Source: JAGNXB01 sp942490895
GTDB lineage: Bacteria > Bacteroidota > Bacteroidia > Chitinophagales > Saprospiraceae
NCBI GenBank assembly: GCA_942490895.1
Contig: CALNZC010000094.1
Span: 1 to 64,000 of the forward strand
Length of the DNA: 64,000 bases
Direction of reading: 5' to 3'
Both the position numbers and the translations under genes were made by a program. The notes beneath the pieces were generated by a model, which saw nothing but the letters and a program-made list of their open reading frames with translations, ran no database searches and was not told the DNA's origin. Positions 10,513 through 20,000 of this stretch are shown here, in pieces. Every line of letters starts with the position of its first letter. Position 1 is the stretch's first letter.

Positions 10513-11480
10513 CTAAACAGAGCGCCGCCGATAGTGCTCAGCACTTCGGGATTGCAGAAATTGAGGGGCAACTCCCCGCCGAGCACGCGGATTGCCTCAT
10601 CGGCGGCGCCGAGGCCCATGCGCATCATGCTTTCCTCGGTGATGCCGGCCATATGCGGCGTGATGATCACATTGTCGAAGCCGAAATAGGGATGGTCGGA
10701 CGGCAGCGGCTGGGGGCGTGACGTCCAGACCGCGCCCTTGATGCGCCCTGACTGTCAACGCTTCCACGATACGCGGCGTCCGCGACACCGGGGTTGATCA
10801 GCAGCGCGCCGGGCTTCATGCGCTCCTATGCGGTCGGCCATTGATCAGACCGGTTGTCTCAGGCGTCAGCGGGCAGCAGAGCACGACGATGTCGCTCGGC
10901 CGCCACGAGTTCGTCGACCGAAGCGAACCGGACATGATCTGGCAGATTGCGAGGCGTGCGGCTGTTGACGATCACCTCGAGGCCGAAACCCTTGGCGGCG
11001 ATCTCGCCGACATTGCGGCCCACTGCGCCGAAGCCGATGATGCCCACCGTGCGGCCGGAAAGATCATTGCCGGCAGTCGCGTGGTCGCGCCCTGCCAGCC
11101 AGCCCTTCTGGCGAAGGTCGGCATCGACCCGCCGGAATTTTCTGAGCAGCGCCATCGACGTCCACAGCACATGTTCCGCCACGGTGCGCGCATTGGCCCC
11201 TGGCACGTTGGCAACCAGCACGCCGGCCCGGGTCGCAGCGTCCACTGGGATCATGTCGAGGCCGGCGCCGTGGCGGATTGCGGCGCGCAGTTTCGGGGCG
11301 CGCTCGAACAGGACGGGCGGCAGCACGGCGCGCACGATGACGATGTCGGCATTGCGCGCCTCGTCAGCCAGCGTCACCGGATCGATCGCCGGAGGCGATG
11401 ACAAGGAGGTCGCCATGGGCCTGCAGCCTCGCGGTTGGTTGCGCATGGGTGCAGCGGATGCGTCGAAAAATGATTGGCAC
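10513..11480 (-). CDS. D-isomer-specific 2-hydroxyacid dehydrogenase, frameshifted
   Basis: NAD-dependent dehydrogenase of the phosphoglycerate/lactate dehydrogenase family. A GTG at 11480 gives MPIIFRRIR; after one shift the intact core reads AIRHGAGLDMIPVDAATRAG, NVPGANARTVAEHVL, and the Rossmann motif TVGIIGFGAVGRNVGEIAAK (GxGxxG). The catalytic histidine region reads DNVIITPHMAGITEESMMRM near 10630-10690, and the C terminus is NPEV then EHYRRRSV with a stop at 10513 if one extra base is removed. Three or more shifts (about 11400, 10860, 10750, 10530) are needed. The exact substrate cannot be told. It is divergent from rpsP and downstream of the regulator fragment on the same strand. Confidence 0.8.
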
Positions 11481-11489
11481 TGGCGATTC

Positions 11490-11787
11490 CTAGGCCGGCG
11501 CCAGGGTCTTGCCCGCTTCTTCGGCCCCGCCTCCTGGAGAAGCCCCTTCCAGTAGCTTTCGACACCCTGCAGGTGGGACTCATCAGCGCCTGCGCCAGAT
11601 TGCCGTCACGCTTCACCAGTGCGTCGAATATCTGCAGGTGCTCGGCATGCGACTTGCGGCCCCGCTCCGGGTCGGTGAAGTAGATCGGCAGGCGCTGCTC
11701 GCCCATCACGTAATAAACGCTGCATACCTTGTGGAACACGCTGTTCTTGGTCGCGCGCACGATCTCCAGGTGGAAGGAAGCCGCCAT
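11490..11787 (-). CDS. GntR-family regulator, C-terminal FCD domain only, cut at the junction
   Basis: The minus strand reads FHLEIVRATKNSVFHKVCS, PIYFTDPERGRKSHAEHL and DALVKRDGNLAQALM, then after one shift a tail ending EEAGKTLAPA with a stop at 11490. This is the ligand-binding FCD helix bundle of a FadR-subfamily regulator. The DNA-binding winged-helix domain and the first part of FCD are missing because the sequence switches to Bacteroidetes DNA at about 11787. It lies ten bases upstream of the dehydrogenase gene, so it probably controlled or shared that operon in the original genome. Confidence 0.75.
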
Positions 11788-11795
11788 AGAAGTTG
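11780..11795. other. Chimeric junction between alphaproteobacterial and Bacteroidetes DNA
   Basis: To the left, the minus strand codes for a GntR FCD domain in GC-rich codons; to the right, the plus strand immediately codes for a signal peptide and secreted hydrolase of Bacteroidetes type. Both genes are truncated at this point, and no repeat, tRNA or transposase is visible. Confidence 0.85.
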
Positions 11796-13440
11796 GTGCG
11801 TCAAAACACTGCTGATCCTGATCCATCTGACCCTGGGCCTGCATCCCTCTTTTGGCCAAACCCTGATCAGTATTGACAAGACCATCACCTTTCAGCAAAT
11901 TGACGGTTGGGAAGCGGTGTCCAATCCCCTGGAAGCCTCTACGGTCCGTGACTCGCTCCTCCCTCATCTGGACGCCCTGATGGATCTGGCCATCAACGAA
12001 GTGGGCATCACCCGACTGCGCTATAGCTACAAGTCGGGCATGGAGGACACGGTGGATTATTTCTCCCGCCTCATCAATGAGGAGATCACCTATGATGAAT
12101 ACAAGCAGCATCGGTATTACAAGATCAACGACAATGACGATCCGTTCAGCGCTGATCCGGATGGTTTTCAGCTGAGTGGTTTTCGGGACAACCTGGACAA
12201 GCTCATCGTGCCCTTCAAAAATAAGGTCGAGGCCAATGGGGAAGACTTTTACTTCAACCTCTGCTTTGTCGACTTTGTCGATCAAAGTCCCTTTCACCAT
12301 ACCTCCGATCCGGAGGAGTATGCCGAATACATGGCCTATGCCTGGCACTTTATGGACAGCTTGTACGGGTTCACCCCGGATGGGTTGGAAGTCATCCTCG
12401 AACCGGACAATGCGGATGTCTGGAGTCCGGCGCATGTTCCCGCCGCTCTCGCCGCCACCGGCGACCGCCTGCTCGCCATGGGCTATTCGCCGGAATTTAT
12501 TGCGCCTTCCCTGAAAAGCCTCCTGGGCATCCCCAACTGGTTTGATGATATCGTCGCCCATCCCAAAGCCCTGGACTACCTGGATGTGATCTCCTATCAT
12601 CGCTATGGGGGAAATACCGATCTGGCTGCCCAGCAGGAGATCGTGGATCTGGCCAATCAGTATGGGAAAAAGACGGCCATGCTCGAATACGATTACAATG
12701 GGGATGTGGATGGACTGCACTACGATCTCAAACACAATCAGAATACGGCATGGACGAAGTATGCCCTGATGTACAAATCAGATGAAAAATTTGCCTACGT
12801 TTTTGTGGATGATACCGACCCACAGAACCCGTTCTACGGGATTTGCAAACAGACCAAATATCTCCGCCAGTATTTCAAGTTTATCCGGCCCCGGGCCATC
12901 CGGATCGAAGCCACCACCACCAATGATCTGCTCGATCCGATCGCCTTTGTCAACCATACGGGAAACCAGGTGGTGGTGATCAAGGCAAAAGAGGGCGACA
13001 GCATCATTATCCATGGCTTGCAAGCGGATGAATACGGGATAAAATATACGCTGGGGAATTACAACTGGGGAGGCGTCCAGCCGACCCAGTATGATATTGA
13101 TCTGCCCAACCAGACCATCGCCGATGGCGAGGCGGTTGCCTTTACCCTGCCCAGCAAAGGGGTGGTCACCATTTACGGTCTTAAGAACCATGTAACCTCC
13201 ACATCCCGTCCTGAGAATCTGGCGCCCATTCACATCTACCCCAACCCGGCACAAACATATTTGTCTGTAACCAGAAACGAGAATAGAGATCTCCCCTATC
13301 GGATCACCACCAGTGAGGGGCTACCATGCCAGCAGGGCATCCTGTCCGCCGGTGAAAACCAGATCAATATTGCCACCCTCCCGGCAGGGGTGTATTTCAT
13401 CACATTGGATGGGGTGACTATCAAGTTTGTCAACCTATAG
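11791..13440 (+). CDS. Secreted GH30-like glycoside hydrolase with T9SS C-terminal domain, 5' end lost
   Basis: The first residues at the junction are VKTLLILIHLTLGLHPSFGQ, a signal peptide without an in-frame start codon, so a few codons are probably missing. The body (about residues 25-430) resembles clan GH-A hydrolases near family GH30: FQQIDGWEAVSNP matches the family's N-terminal QxIDGFG motif, VILEPDNADVW is the likely acid/base strand and TAMLEYDYNG the likely nucleophile strand. A beta-sandwich follows, then a T9SS sorting domain (IHIYPNPAQTYLSVT to the final IKFVNL). The product is thus expected to be secreted or surface-bound and to attack a glycan. The open frame extends upstream into alphaproteobacterial sequence, but that part is spurious. 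Confidence 0.65.
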   Translation, partial: SWCVKTLLILIHLTLGLHPSFGQTLISIDKTITFQQIDGWEAVSNPLEASTVRDSLLPHLDALMDLAINEVGITRLRYSYKSGMEDTVDYFSRLINEEITYDEYKQHRYYKINDNDDPFSADPDGFQLSGFRDNLDKLIVPFKNKVEANGEDFYFNLCFVDFVDQSPFHHTSDPEEYAEYMAYAWHFMDSLYGFTPDGLEVILEPDNADVWSPAHVPAALAATGDRLLAMGYSPEFIAPSLKSLLGIPNWFDDIVAHPKALDYLDVISYHRYGGNTDLAAQQEIVDLANQYGKKTAMLEYDYNGDVDGLHYDLKHNQNTAWTKYALMYKSDEKFAYVFVDDTDPQNPFYGICKQTKYLRQYFKFIRPRAIRIEATTTNDLLDPIAFVNHTGNQVVVIKAKEGDSIIIHGLQADEYGIKYTLGNYNWGGVQPTQYDIDLPNQTIADGEAVAFTLPSKGVVTIYGLKNHVTSTSRPENLAPIHIYPNPAQTYLSVTRNENRDLPYRITTSEGLPCQQGILSAGENQINIATLPAGVYFITLDGVTIKFVNL

Positions 13441-13540
13441 CACCTGACGAACCCGGTTTAGGATAGCAGGCGCTGTCCTTGTCTCTTCGTCACTCAGTCA
13501 CTTCGTCTCTGAGTCTTCATACATGCATCATACACGCATC

Positions 13541-13637
13541 GGTAGTACATCCCATGTACATACCTGGTACATCCCCCGTACATCTATAGTACACTCATCG
13601 TACTCTAATGGTACATTGATAACGCACTAACCGTACT
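13541..13637. repeat. Array of phased GTAC-containing 11-bp repeats, copy 1
   Basis: GTAC occurs at 13545, 13556, 13567, 13578, 13589, 13600 and 13611, exactly 11 bp apart, and again at 13633 after one degenerate unit. The loose consensus is GTACATCNNNN. The first two units also form GTACATcccATGTAC. A nearly identical array is at 31788-31858. Both are preceded by GCATCATACACGCATCGG. The spacing, about one helical turn, suggests protein binding sites. Confidence 0.85.
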
Positions 13638-13700
13638 CTAAAAGAGAGACGCACTCCTTTGGCAAAAGCCACGAGGGGACGTATACTTGAGCAGATGGCA

Positions 13701-13933
13701 CCCCATGTCCTTTGGAATTGTTTTACGACCCACCTGTTGGGCAACGGTACAGATGACAGGTTCGTCCAGGAACTCTTGGGCACAAGAACATCAAAACCAC
13801 GAGGATCTATACCCATGTGACTACCAGGACATTGGAGTCTATCAAAAGTCCATTGGATCACCTATCTTTAGAAGGCCGCACATGGGAAAAAGCGGATGAT
13901 GTATTCAGGGAAGTAGCGGATATAAGTAAGTAG
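13701..13933 (+). pseudogene. Tyrosine recombinase 3' end, decayed (remnant A)
   Basis: Joined frames give PHVLWNCFTTHLLGNGTDD, FVQELLG, KNIKTTRIYTHVTTRTLESI and KSPLDHLSLEGRTWE, ending ADISK with TAG at 13931. This is the C-terminal catalytic region of a Bacteroidetes tyrosine recombinase: the HxLR box has become HVLW, so the arginine is lost, while LGHK and the nucleophile tyrosine in IYTHV remain. At least one frameshift lies near 13780. The N-terminal two thirds of the gene is absent; the GTAC array lies upstream instead. The AT-rich hydrolase gene begins 23 bases after the stop. Confidence 0.75.
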
Positions 13934-13956
13934 TAACACAATTAAAGGAGGTAATT

Positions 13957-15132
13957 ATGGAAAAACAGATCGTCATCAAAACCATTTCTACAGTATTAAT
14001 TGCACTAGTTGGAATTATACATACCAGCGCCCAGAATTACACTAAAGAACAAATAAATGTTTGGCAAGAGGTAAGTAAAAAGTGGACCAATTGGCAAACA
14101 GGCAATTTAGATGTTGCTTTTAATTACGTGCACGATGAATTTCTAGGGTGGAATGAAGTAGATGATACTCCCGTAACAAAAAACGCTTGGGCAAGCTCTA
14201 TGAAGAGCATGCAAAGCAGCATTTCTGAGATCAAATTCAAAATTGATCCCGTAAAGATTCTTGTGCATCAAAACTCAGCAGTTGTGCATTATAACTATCG
14301 TTACTCTTTCCTATACGGCTCTGGAAAGGGCAGTCAACTAGTAGAAGATCACGGCAGATGGAGCGAATTTCTTATAAGAGAAGATGGGCGGTGGCAGCTT
14401 ATTGGTGAATTTACCTTTCACCATAATGCGAGCAAAACCATTTACTCTTCCAAGATTGAAACTTTTACTTTTCCATCCAACGGGAATATCCATACAGGTA
14501 GAGTTTATTTACCTGAATCCTACGATTCAAACAAAGATCTTCCAGTAGTTTACTTGATCGATTTTACAGAACAACACTTTAAAATTTCGCATGATGAATT
14601 TGAACGCGTAGTTGATGGTATTCGTCAACTTCATAATATTGATGCTTTGGTTGTCAGCTTGGCAAATATTCCTGACATAGATGCCGAACCAAATTTATTT
14701 GATGAACATCTCGGAATATACAAGGATCTAGCCGCTTACATTAGCAATAATTATTCCAGCAATTCTTCTAGGACACTTATTGGAAAAGGCAGCGAATCTG
14801 GAATCGTTTTGATGTCCCTTTTTATAGAGAGTAAAGAAAATTCACTTTTCGATAATTTCATTGTTACCGACCCATCGCCTTTATATGCCAAGGCAATAAC
14901 ATCATTAATAATAGAAGAAAACTTTGAGTTAGAGAAGAACCCAAAAAAATTGCATTTTTCTTTCTCAACAACCAATGATCGAACCACATGCACAACTCTG
15001 ATTAAACTCATTGAAAACGCTATGTACCCTTGGCTTCAGTTTAAGGTGAAGGAGTACACAGAGAGTAACTACGAAAACACCTACCCGCTTGCTTATGCCG
15101 AAGGATTAAAATTTGTGTTTGGGAGAGAATAG
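13957..15132 (+). CDS. Exported two-domain protein: SnoaL-like domain plus esterase-like alpha/beta domain
   Basis: The gene has a strong AAAGGAGG ribosome site, unusual for Bacteroidetes. A signal peptide (STVLIALVGIIHTSAQ) is followed by an NTF2/SnoaL-like domain (residues about 27-150; EVSKKWTNWQTGNLD, then DGRWQLIGEFTFHHN), which often binds small molecules, and an alpha/beta-hydrolase-like domain resembling the esterase D group (residues 160-390; FPSNGNIHTGRVYLPESYDS, DLPVVYLIDF). The expected nucleophile elbow reads LIGKGSESGIVLM rather than a clean GxSxGG, so activity is doubtful. It is the first gene of an AT-rich island and directly follows the recombinase remnant. The next gene codes for another alpha/beta hydrolase; both contain the phrase RVYLPESY/RLYLPESY. 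Confidence 0.6.
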   Translation: MEKQIVIKTISTVLIALVGIIHTSAQNYTKEQINVWQEVSKKWTNWQTGNLDVAFNYVHDEFLGWNEVDDTPVTKNAWASSMKSMQSSISEIKFKIDPVKILVHQNSAVVHYNYRYSFLYGSGKGSQLVEDHGRWSEFLIREDGRWQLIGEFTFHHNASKTIYSSKIETFTFPSNGNIHTGRVYLPESYDSNKDLPVVYLIDFTEQHFKISHDEFERVVDGIRQLHNIDALVVSLANIPDIDAEPNLFDEHLGIYKDLAAYISNNYSSNSSRTLIGKGSESGIVLMSLFIESKENSLFDNFIVTDPSPLYAKAITSLIIEENFELEKNPKKLHFSFSTTNDRTTCTTLIKLIENAMYPWLQFKVKEYTESNYENTYPLAYAEGLKFVFGRE

Positions 15133-15220
15133 TGATGATGAAATGAAAACTATTCAAATGAAATATTTAAGTATTTCAATTCTGAATGCCGGCCCTTCAT
15201 GTCACACATAAAGTAATATT

Positions 15221-16135
15221 ATGATAACTATTTATAGACCTGTTGAATTCGAATCGCAGGGTGCAACATTGCGCGGTAGACTGTACTTGCCTGAATCATA
15301 TACAAATCAGCTGCCAACCATAATCATGGCGCATGGGTTTACAACTACCTTAAATGGAATGACTGCAGACAAATATGCCGAGAAATTTAGAGATTCGGGA
15401 TATGGTGTAATGTTATACGATCATAGAAATTTAGGAATTAGCGCTGGTGAACCTCGCCAGGAAATAAACTTCTGGGTGCAGACAAGGGGTTATATTGATG
15501 CGATGGACTTTCTTTCAAAGCAAAAAGAAATTGACATTTCAAGAATTGCAGTTTGGGGAGCGAGTATGAGCTCGCGAGAAGCATTTTTAACTGGAACTTT
15601 GGACAATAGAGTGAAAGCGGTTATTGCAATGATACCTGCTTTTGGCGAAGAAATTCCGCAGGAAGATATTGATGGAAGTAATTTTCGTTTTGCTAAAGAA
15701 ACTCTACAACTTGACGACATTAAGAGCCTACCTCTTACGACTACAGAGCAAATGCCAATTGTCTCAATTGACCAATTAGGAACTCCTTCTGTACTAACAG
15801 ATTTAACAGCATATAATTGGTTTATAGAATATGGTGGCCGGTTTGGCACTAATTGGAAGAATATAGTTTCATTTTCAAACATTGAAGTTCCTTATAACTA
15901 TAACCTAGGTCAATTTGCAGATAAATTAAAGGCTCCAATATTGATGGTAGTTGCCACCAATGATGAAATGGATGGTGCTAATCCTCAAATTACCAAACAT
16001 GTATATGACAATATCAAGCAACCAAAAGAATGGATAGATATTGATGGCGGGCATTTTGGATTATTGTATTATCCAAGTTCTCTATTTAACAAATCAAGTA
16101 TGGCTCAAATCGATTTTCTTTTGAAATATCTATAA
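15221..16135 (+). CDS. Alpha/beta hydrolase
   Basis: A 304-residue cytoplasmic hydrolase of the dienelactone-hydrolase/X-Pro-dipeptidase-like group. Visible features are the oxyanion region IIMAHGFTTTLNG, YDHRNLGISAGEPRQ, the nucleophile elbow VWGASMSSREA (GxSxS, serine near residue 111), the acid in VVATNDEMDG and the histidine in IDIDGGHFGLLYYP. It has no signal peptide. It lies 88 bases after the exported two-domain gene in the same AT-rich island. Substrate unknown. Confidence 0.8.
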   Translation: MITIYRPVEFESQGATLRGRLYLPESYTNQLPTIIMAHGFTTTLNGMTADKYAEKFRDSGYGVMLYDHRNLGISAGEPRQEINFWVQTRGYIDAMDFLSKQKEIDISRIAVWGASMSSREAFLTGTLDNRVKAVIAMIPAFGEEIPQEDIDGSNFRFAKETLQLDDIKSLPLTTTEQMPIVSIDQLGTPSVLTDLTAYNWFIEYGGRFGTNWKNIVSFSNIEVPYNYNLGQFADKLKAPILMVVATNDEMDGANPQITKHVYDNIKQPKEWIDIDGGHFGLLYYPSSLFNKSSMAQIDFLLKYL

Positions 16136-16213
16136 AATTAAACGTGTGACAACAATGTATATAATCCGTTAAAATGACTCATATACTTAACCATTGGCAA
16201 CAATCAAATCCAA
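16136..16213. other. Spacer with conserved motif between passenger genes
   Basis: ACAACAATGTAT at 16149-16160 recurs at 33266-33277, just after another AT-rich gene in this window. GTTAAAATG and ACTTAACC nearby form a short inverted pair. The motif may mark a recombination or terminator element behind cassette-like genes; this is inference. Confidence 0.35.
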
Positions 16214-16555
16214 ATGAATAGAAAGAAAAAAATCATCAGAACCTGGAAAGGATGGACTTCATTAGAAAACGCCTCCATTTATGAAAACATGCTCATTAAT
16301 GAGGTGTTTCCTGACGTGAAACGGAAAGGTGTTGAAGGGCTGGAGAAAGTCAGTATTTCCACAATGCAAAAGAATGATGAGATGGAATTTTTTCTTGTGC
16401 TTCAATTTGATTCGTTGGAATCTGTGAAAATGTTTGCAGGTGAAAAATATGATATGGCATATATCCCAGAGAATGCAAAACGCGTTTTATCGAGATACGA
16501 TAAGACTGCTGATCATTTTGAATTAAAAGAGGAACTAATTCTAAATGAATCATAA
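16214..16555 (+). CDS. Antibiotic biosynthesis monooxygenase (ABM)-fold protein
   Basis: A 113-residue protein with the dimeric alpha/beta-barrel pattern: IIRTWKGWTSLENASIYENM, a helix ending NEVFPDVKRKGVEGL, then FFLVLQFDSLESVKMFAGE and an acidic C terminus. This matches ABM-domain proteins of the type found near hydrolases in Bacteroidetes. Members act as small monooxygenases or binding proteins; which applies here cannot be told. It is AT-rich and the last gene of the island. Confidence 0.65.
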   Translation: MNRKKKIIRTWKGWTSLENASIYENMLINEVFPDVKRKGVEGLEKVSISTMQKNDEMEFFLVLQFDSLESVKMFAGEKYDMAYIPENAKRVLSRYDKTADHFELKEELILNES

Positions 16556-17076
16556 AATAAGCTGCCACTAAAGTATATAATCCATACCCATCGAGTTGCG
16601 GCTCACATACAAGACCGTTCGATCATTGATCATTGATCATTAAATATTGCTGCTTTCTTGTGATTTGTGTTTAGCCTGCCGCGCCGGTAGGCGGGTTTGT
16701 AACTTGAAATTTATTTGTGATTAAGAATTTCATCCTTGAAAAGCACCAAATTCCAAAAAAAAATCGAATGACCAAGTCCGAATGATCGAAACTCCCTTGC
16801 GTTTCGATCATTGGTCCATTCGACATTGGTGCTTGTTTGTGATTTGAGTTTTTGAATTTGGTGCTTTTCCCTCCGGCCCCTGCAGGGCCTGCCCCGTTTG
16901 GTCACTTGAATTTGGAATTTGTTTGTGATTTGGAATTTGAGATTTGGTGCTTCCTCTCCGCCCCTGCAGAACCGACCCTTCCTACCTTCCATGGCTATAC
17001 ACCTCTGGTGTACACTTCCCCACCAATATTTATATATTGGTCCACAATACCGTTTCCATCCTTACCCTTCCCCGCC
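16556..17076. repeat. Repeat-rich gap: GATCATT tandem and TTTGTGATTTGGAATTTG family
   Basis: GATCATT is repeated three times at 16620-16640. From about 16655 to 16975 there are several imperfect copies of TTTGTGATTTGGAATTTG and of AATTTGGTGCTTTTCC, in part inverted (GCACCAAATTCC at 16743), with CCCCTGCAGGGCC-like segments between. The same low-complexity theme is found in many bacterial genomes and generates false short reading frames. A diverged hairpin (CGAATGACC...GGTCCATTCG, 16767-16823) lies in the middle. Confidence 0.7.
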
Positions 17077-20000
17077 ATGGCCAGATCGAATTCGTGCACC
17101 TTTCATCCTTCATTCCTCTCCAGCCTGTACCGGACCTGGATCATGATGGCCCTGGTGGCTGGTGTTGGACACCAAGCCCATGCCCAGATCGTCAAGGCCA
17201 CCCAGTCGGGATTTACCTGGATCTCGACCGAGAATGTCGCCGACAAATCCTTCGGAGCCGGGTATACCATGTACGCGGCCGCCTGGCCCATCTTCAAGGC
17301 CTATCCCGGACCGGCAGACTTCCAGACCGGATTGAGCAGCAGCTGGCTGACCACGCAAAAACTCGACAATCAACCCCAATTCTATACCACCATCGAAGGA
17401 GGCCTCGGCTGGTGGCACGATACAAGGTTCGGCACGCGCATTCCAAAGTTCATCATGGGCGGTGTGTCCTACAACTTCTACGCCTGGGCAAACGGACCCG
17501 GAGCGGGACGGTCGGACATCCTGCCCAACGGCCAGCGCGACTGGAGCACTCCCGGTGGCAAATACGGCGTGGCCCAACTGTCCAACCACCTGCTTTGGGC
17601 TCCGGACGGACTGAACCTGGCCCAGGCATTGAACGGTGAATTGCTCGGGTATGGCTACACGCCCCTGCCGTTGACCGAACCCCTGGCCAATACCAATGGA
17701 ACCGGCATTGCCACCGGAAATCAATGCTGGACCCTCTTCCTGAATGCCACCAACTTCAAGGGGCCGGCCACCTTCTTCCTGCCCACCTTCTGGACAGAAC
17801 CAGTCCTGGTCAATCCGGCCCTGGAAGGCCTGATGCTGGATTCACGCCCCTCCGAACCGAATGTGGGGTTCGGGATCGAGCACGCCGGTTCGCCCGCCCT
17901 CGTGGCCCAGGATGGCAATGGCCAGCGATATGCCCGGGTCAGCCGGTTGCAGTTTCCCGCCAACTATGATGACCAATCCATGATCCTGGGCGGGATCTCG
18001 GTCTACTCGCCCGATGCCCTCTGGACCGACCTGGAAGACTGGTTCAATGGCGGCCCCTCCGTACTGCCGGGCATCGATACGTCAGGAGTCCTCAAGGTGC
18101 CGTTCGTGAACAATGGCGGCGCCATGGCCGCCGAGATCAAAGAAAATATCCCCAACGGGATCAACAAGGATATTGACCTGACCTACATCGACAATGTCCA
18201 GCTCAATTCCAGCATCATGGGCTTCGAATATGACCTGGATGCCGTAGAGAAAACGAACAGGGTCATCCGGATGCCCGAATATTTTCGACTGGATGCAGAC
18301 AGCCTGTGGCATGCCGTCGGGTCAGAGGTTGTGCCCCTGTCGACGAACCTGACCACCACCCCTGTCCCCGTGTCGCCCCGCCCGGAGAAAACCTACCTCA
18401 CCCCCCTGGACCCGGAATGCCAGTGGCAGGACCCCGACAGTCCCTGGCAGAAGCCGGGGCCGGTGGCCGGTCCGTTCACCGCCGATCTGGGAGACGGCTC
18501 GACAGTGACCTATTACTGGTATCGATTCGTGGACCAGCCCAGCATCGTCCATGCCAACCTGCCGGAGGATATCCGCACCAAGATGCAGGAACGAGCGGAG
18601 CTCCTTCACGCCAACTGGAAACATACCAATGCGTATCTGGCCCCGCCATCCATCGGCCGGTTGGCTACCCTCGATCCAGCGGCCATTGTGCAGCCGCCTG
18701 CCGGACTCGAGATCGGCTATGTGCCGATCGTCACCCGCCAGGAAAAAACGAAACGGAAAGTGCGGGTCTTCATCCTGGCCGGCCAGTCGAACATGCAGGG
18801 CTACGGCGCCATCACGGATCCCGAAAACGATCCAGGTACCCTCACCCAGATCATGGAGACAGACTCCACCAGTGAATGGGCACAGCTGGGCACATCGGGC
18901 AACTGGACGATCCTGGACAATGCCTGGTTGTATTTCGAACGCAACGGGGACACCATCCGATCCCACGTCACGGTCGGGCAGGGAGCCTTTGCCGGCCTGA
19001 TCGGACCCGAACTGGCCTTTGCCCATCAGCTGGACGAATACTACGATGACCCGGTCCTGATCATCAAGACGGCCTGGGGCGGTAAAAGCCTGGCTGAGGA
19101 TTTCCGCCCACCTTCCGCCGGAGGGACCACCGGCCCATTCTACCACGCCATAATCCAGACCGTCCAAAGTGTCACCAGCAACCTGGGCGATCAGTTCCCA
19201 GATCTGAATGACCTGGATCCGGAACTCACTGGATTCGCCTGGTTTCAGGGATGGAATGACGGGGCGTCGGACAGCTTCCTGGCCGAGTATGAAAGCAACC
19301 TGCACCACCTGGTCAGCGACATCCGGACAGATCTGCAACAACCGGCACTGCCGGTCGTCATCGCCAGTTCGGGGCACGGCGGATTCTCGTCCATCGCCGA
19401 CACCTGGGTCCAAAGCATGCAAACCATTGTCTCCGTCGCCCAGGAAGCGGTCGGATGCAATGACAGCCTGTACGGTGGCTGGGTCGGCTTCGTGGACACG
19501 AAGCCCTTTTACCGGGATGTATCAGCGTCACCTACCAATGCCATCCACCATTTTCACAACAATGCCCTGACATTCCTGCAGATCGGGAAGGCCATGGGAA
19601 ATGAAATGGTCCGGGCCATCAATGACATGGCCTTTTGCAACAAGGATTGTACCGATCCGGTGCTACCCGACGTCGTGTCGATCGGCAACAGGGTCTGGAA
19701 CGACCTCAATCGGAATGGCCTTCAGGAGCCTGAGGAGCCGGGCATCCCCGGCGTGTCCGTGGTGCTCTGGTCGGATTCGGATGGGGATGGCATCCCTGAC
19801 TGGCAAGGTTTCGGTGGTGTCCGGGTAACCGATGATCAGGGGTACTATCGCTTCTCGGGACTTCAACCCGGAAATTATGTTGTCTTCGTCTGGCAGGTAA
19901 ACAATTGGGGGCCCGGTGAGCCCCTGGAACATTTTGTTTCGACCAATGGATTCCAGCCCGATGCCAACAATGACATTGACCTGGATAATAATGGTTCTGG

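Noticed and set aside
11509..11790. Upstream extension of the GH30-like frame
   Set aside because: It is alphaproteobacterial sequence coding on the other strand; the signal peptide starts at the junction.
11374..12735. Continuous minus-strand frame crossing the junction
   Set aside because: Only the part left of 11787 resembles a protein (FCD domain); the rest is the shadow of the GH30-like gene.
13541..13637. CRISPR array
   Set aside because: Units are 11 bp with no spacers between them, and no cas gene is near.
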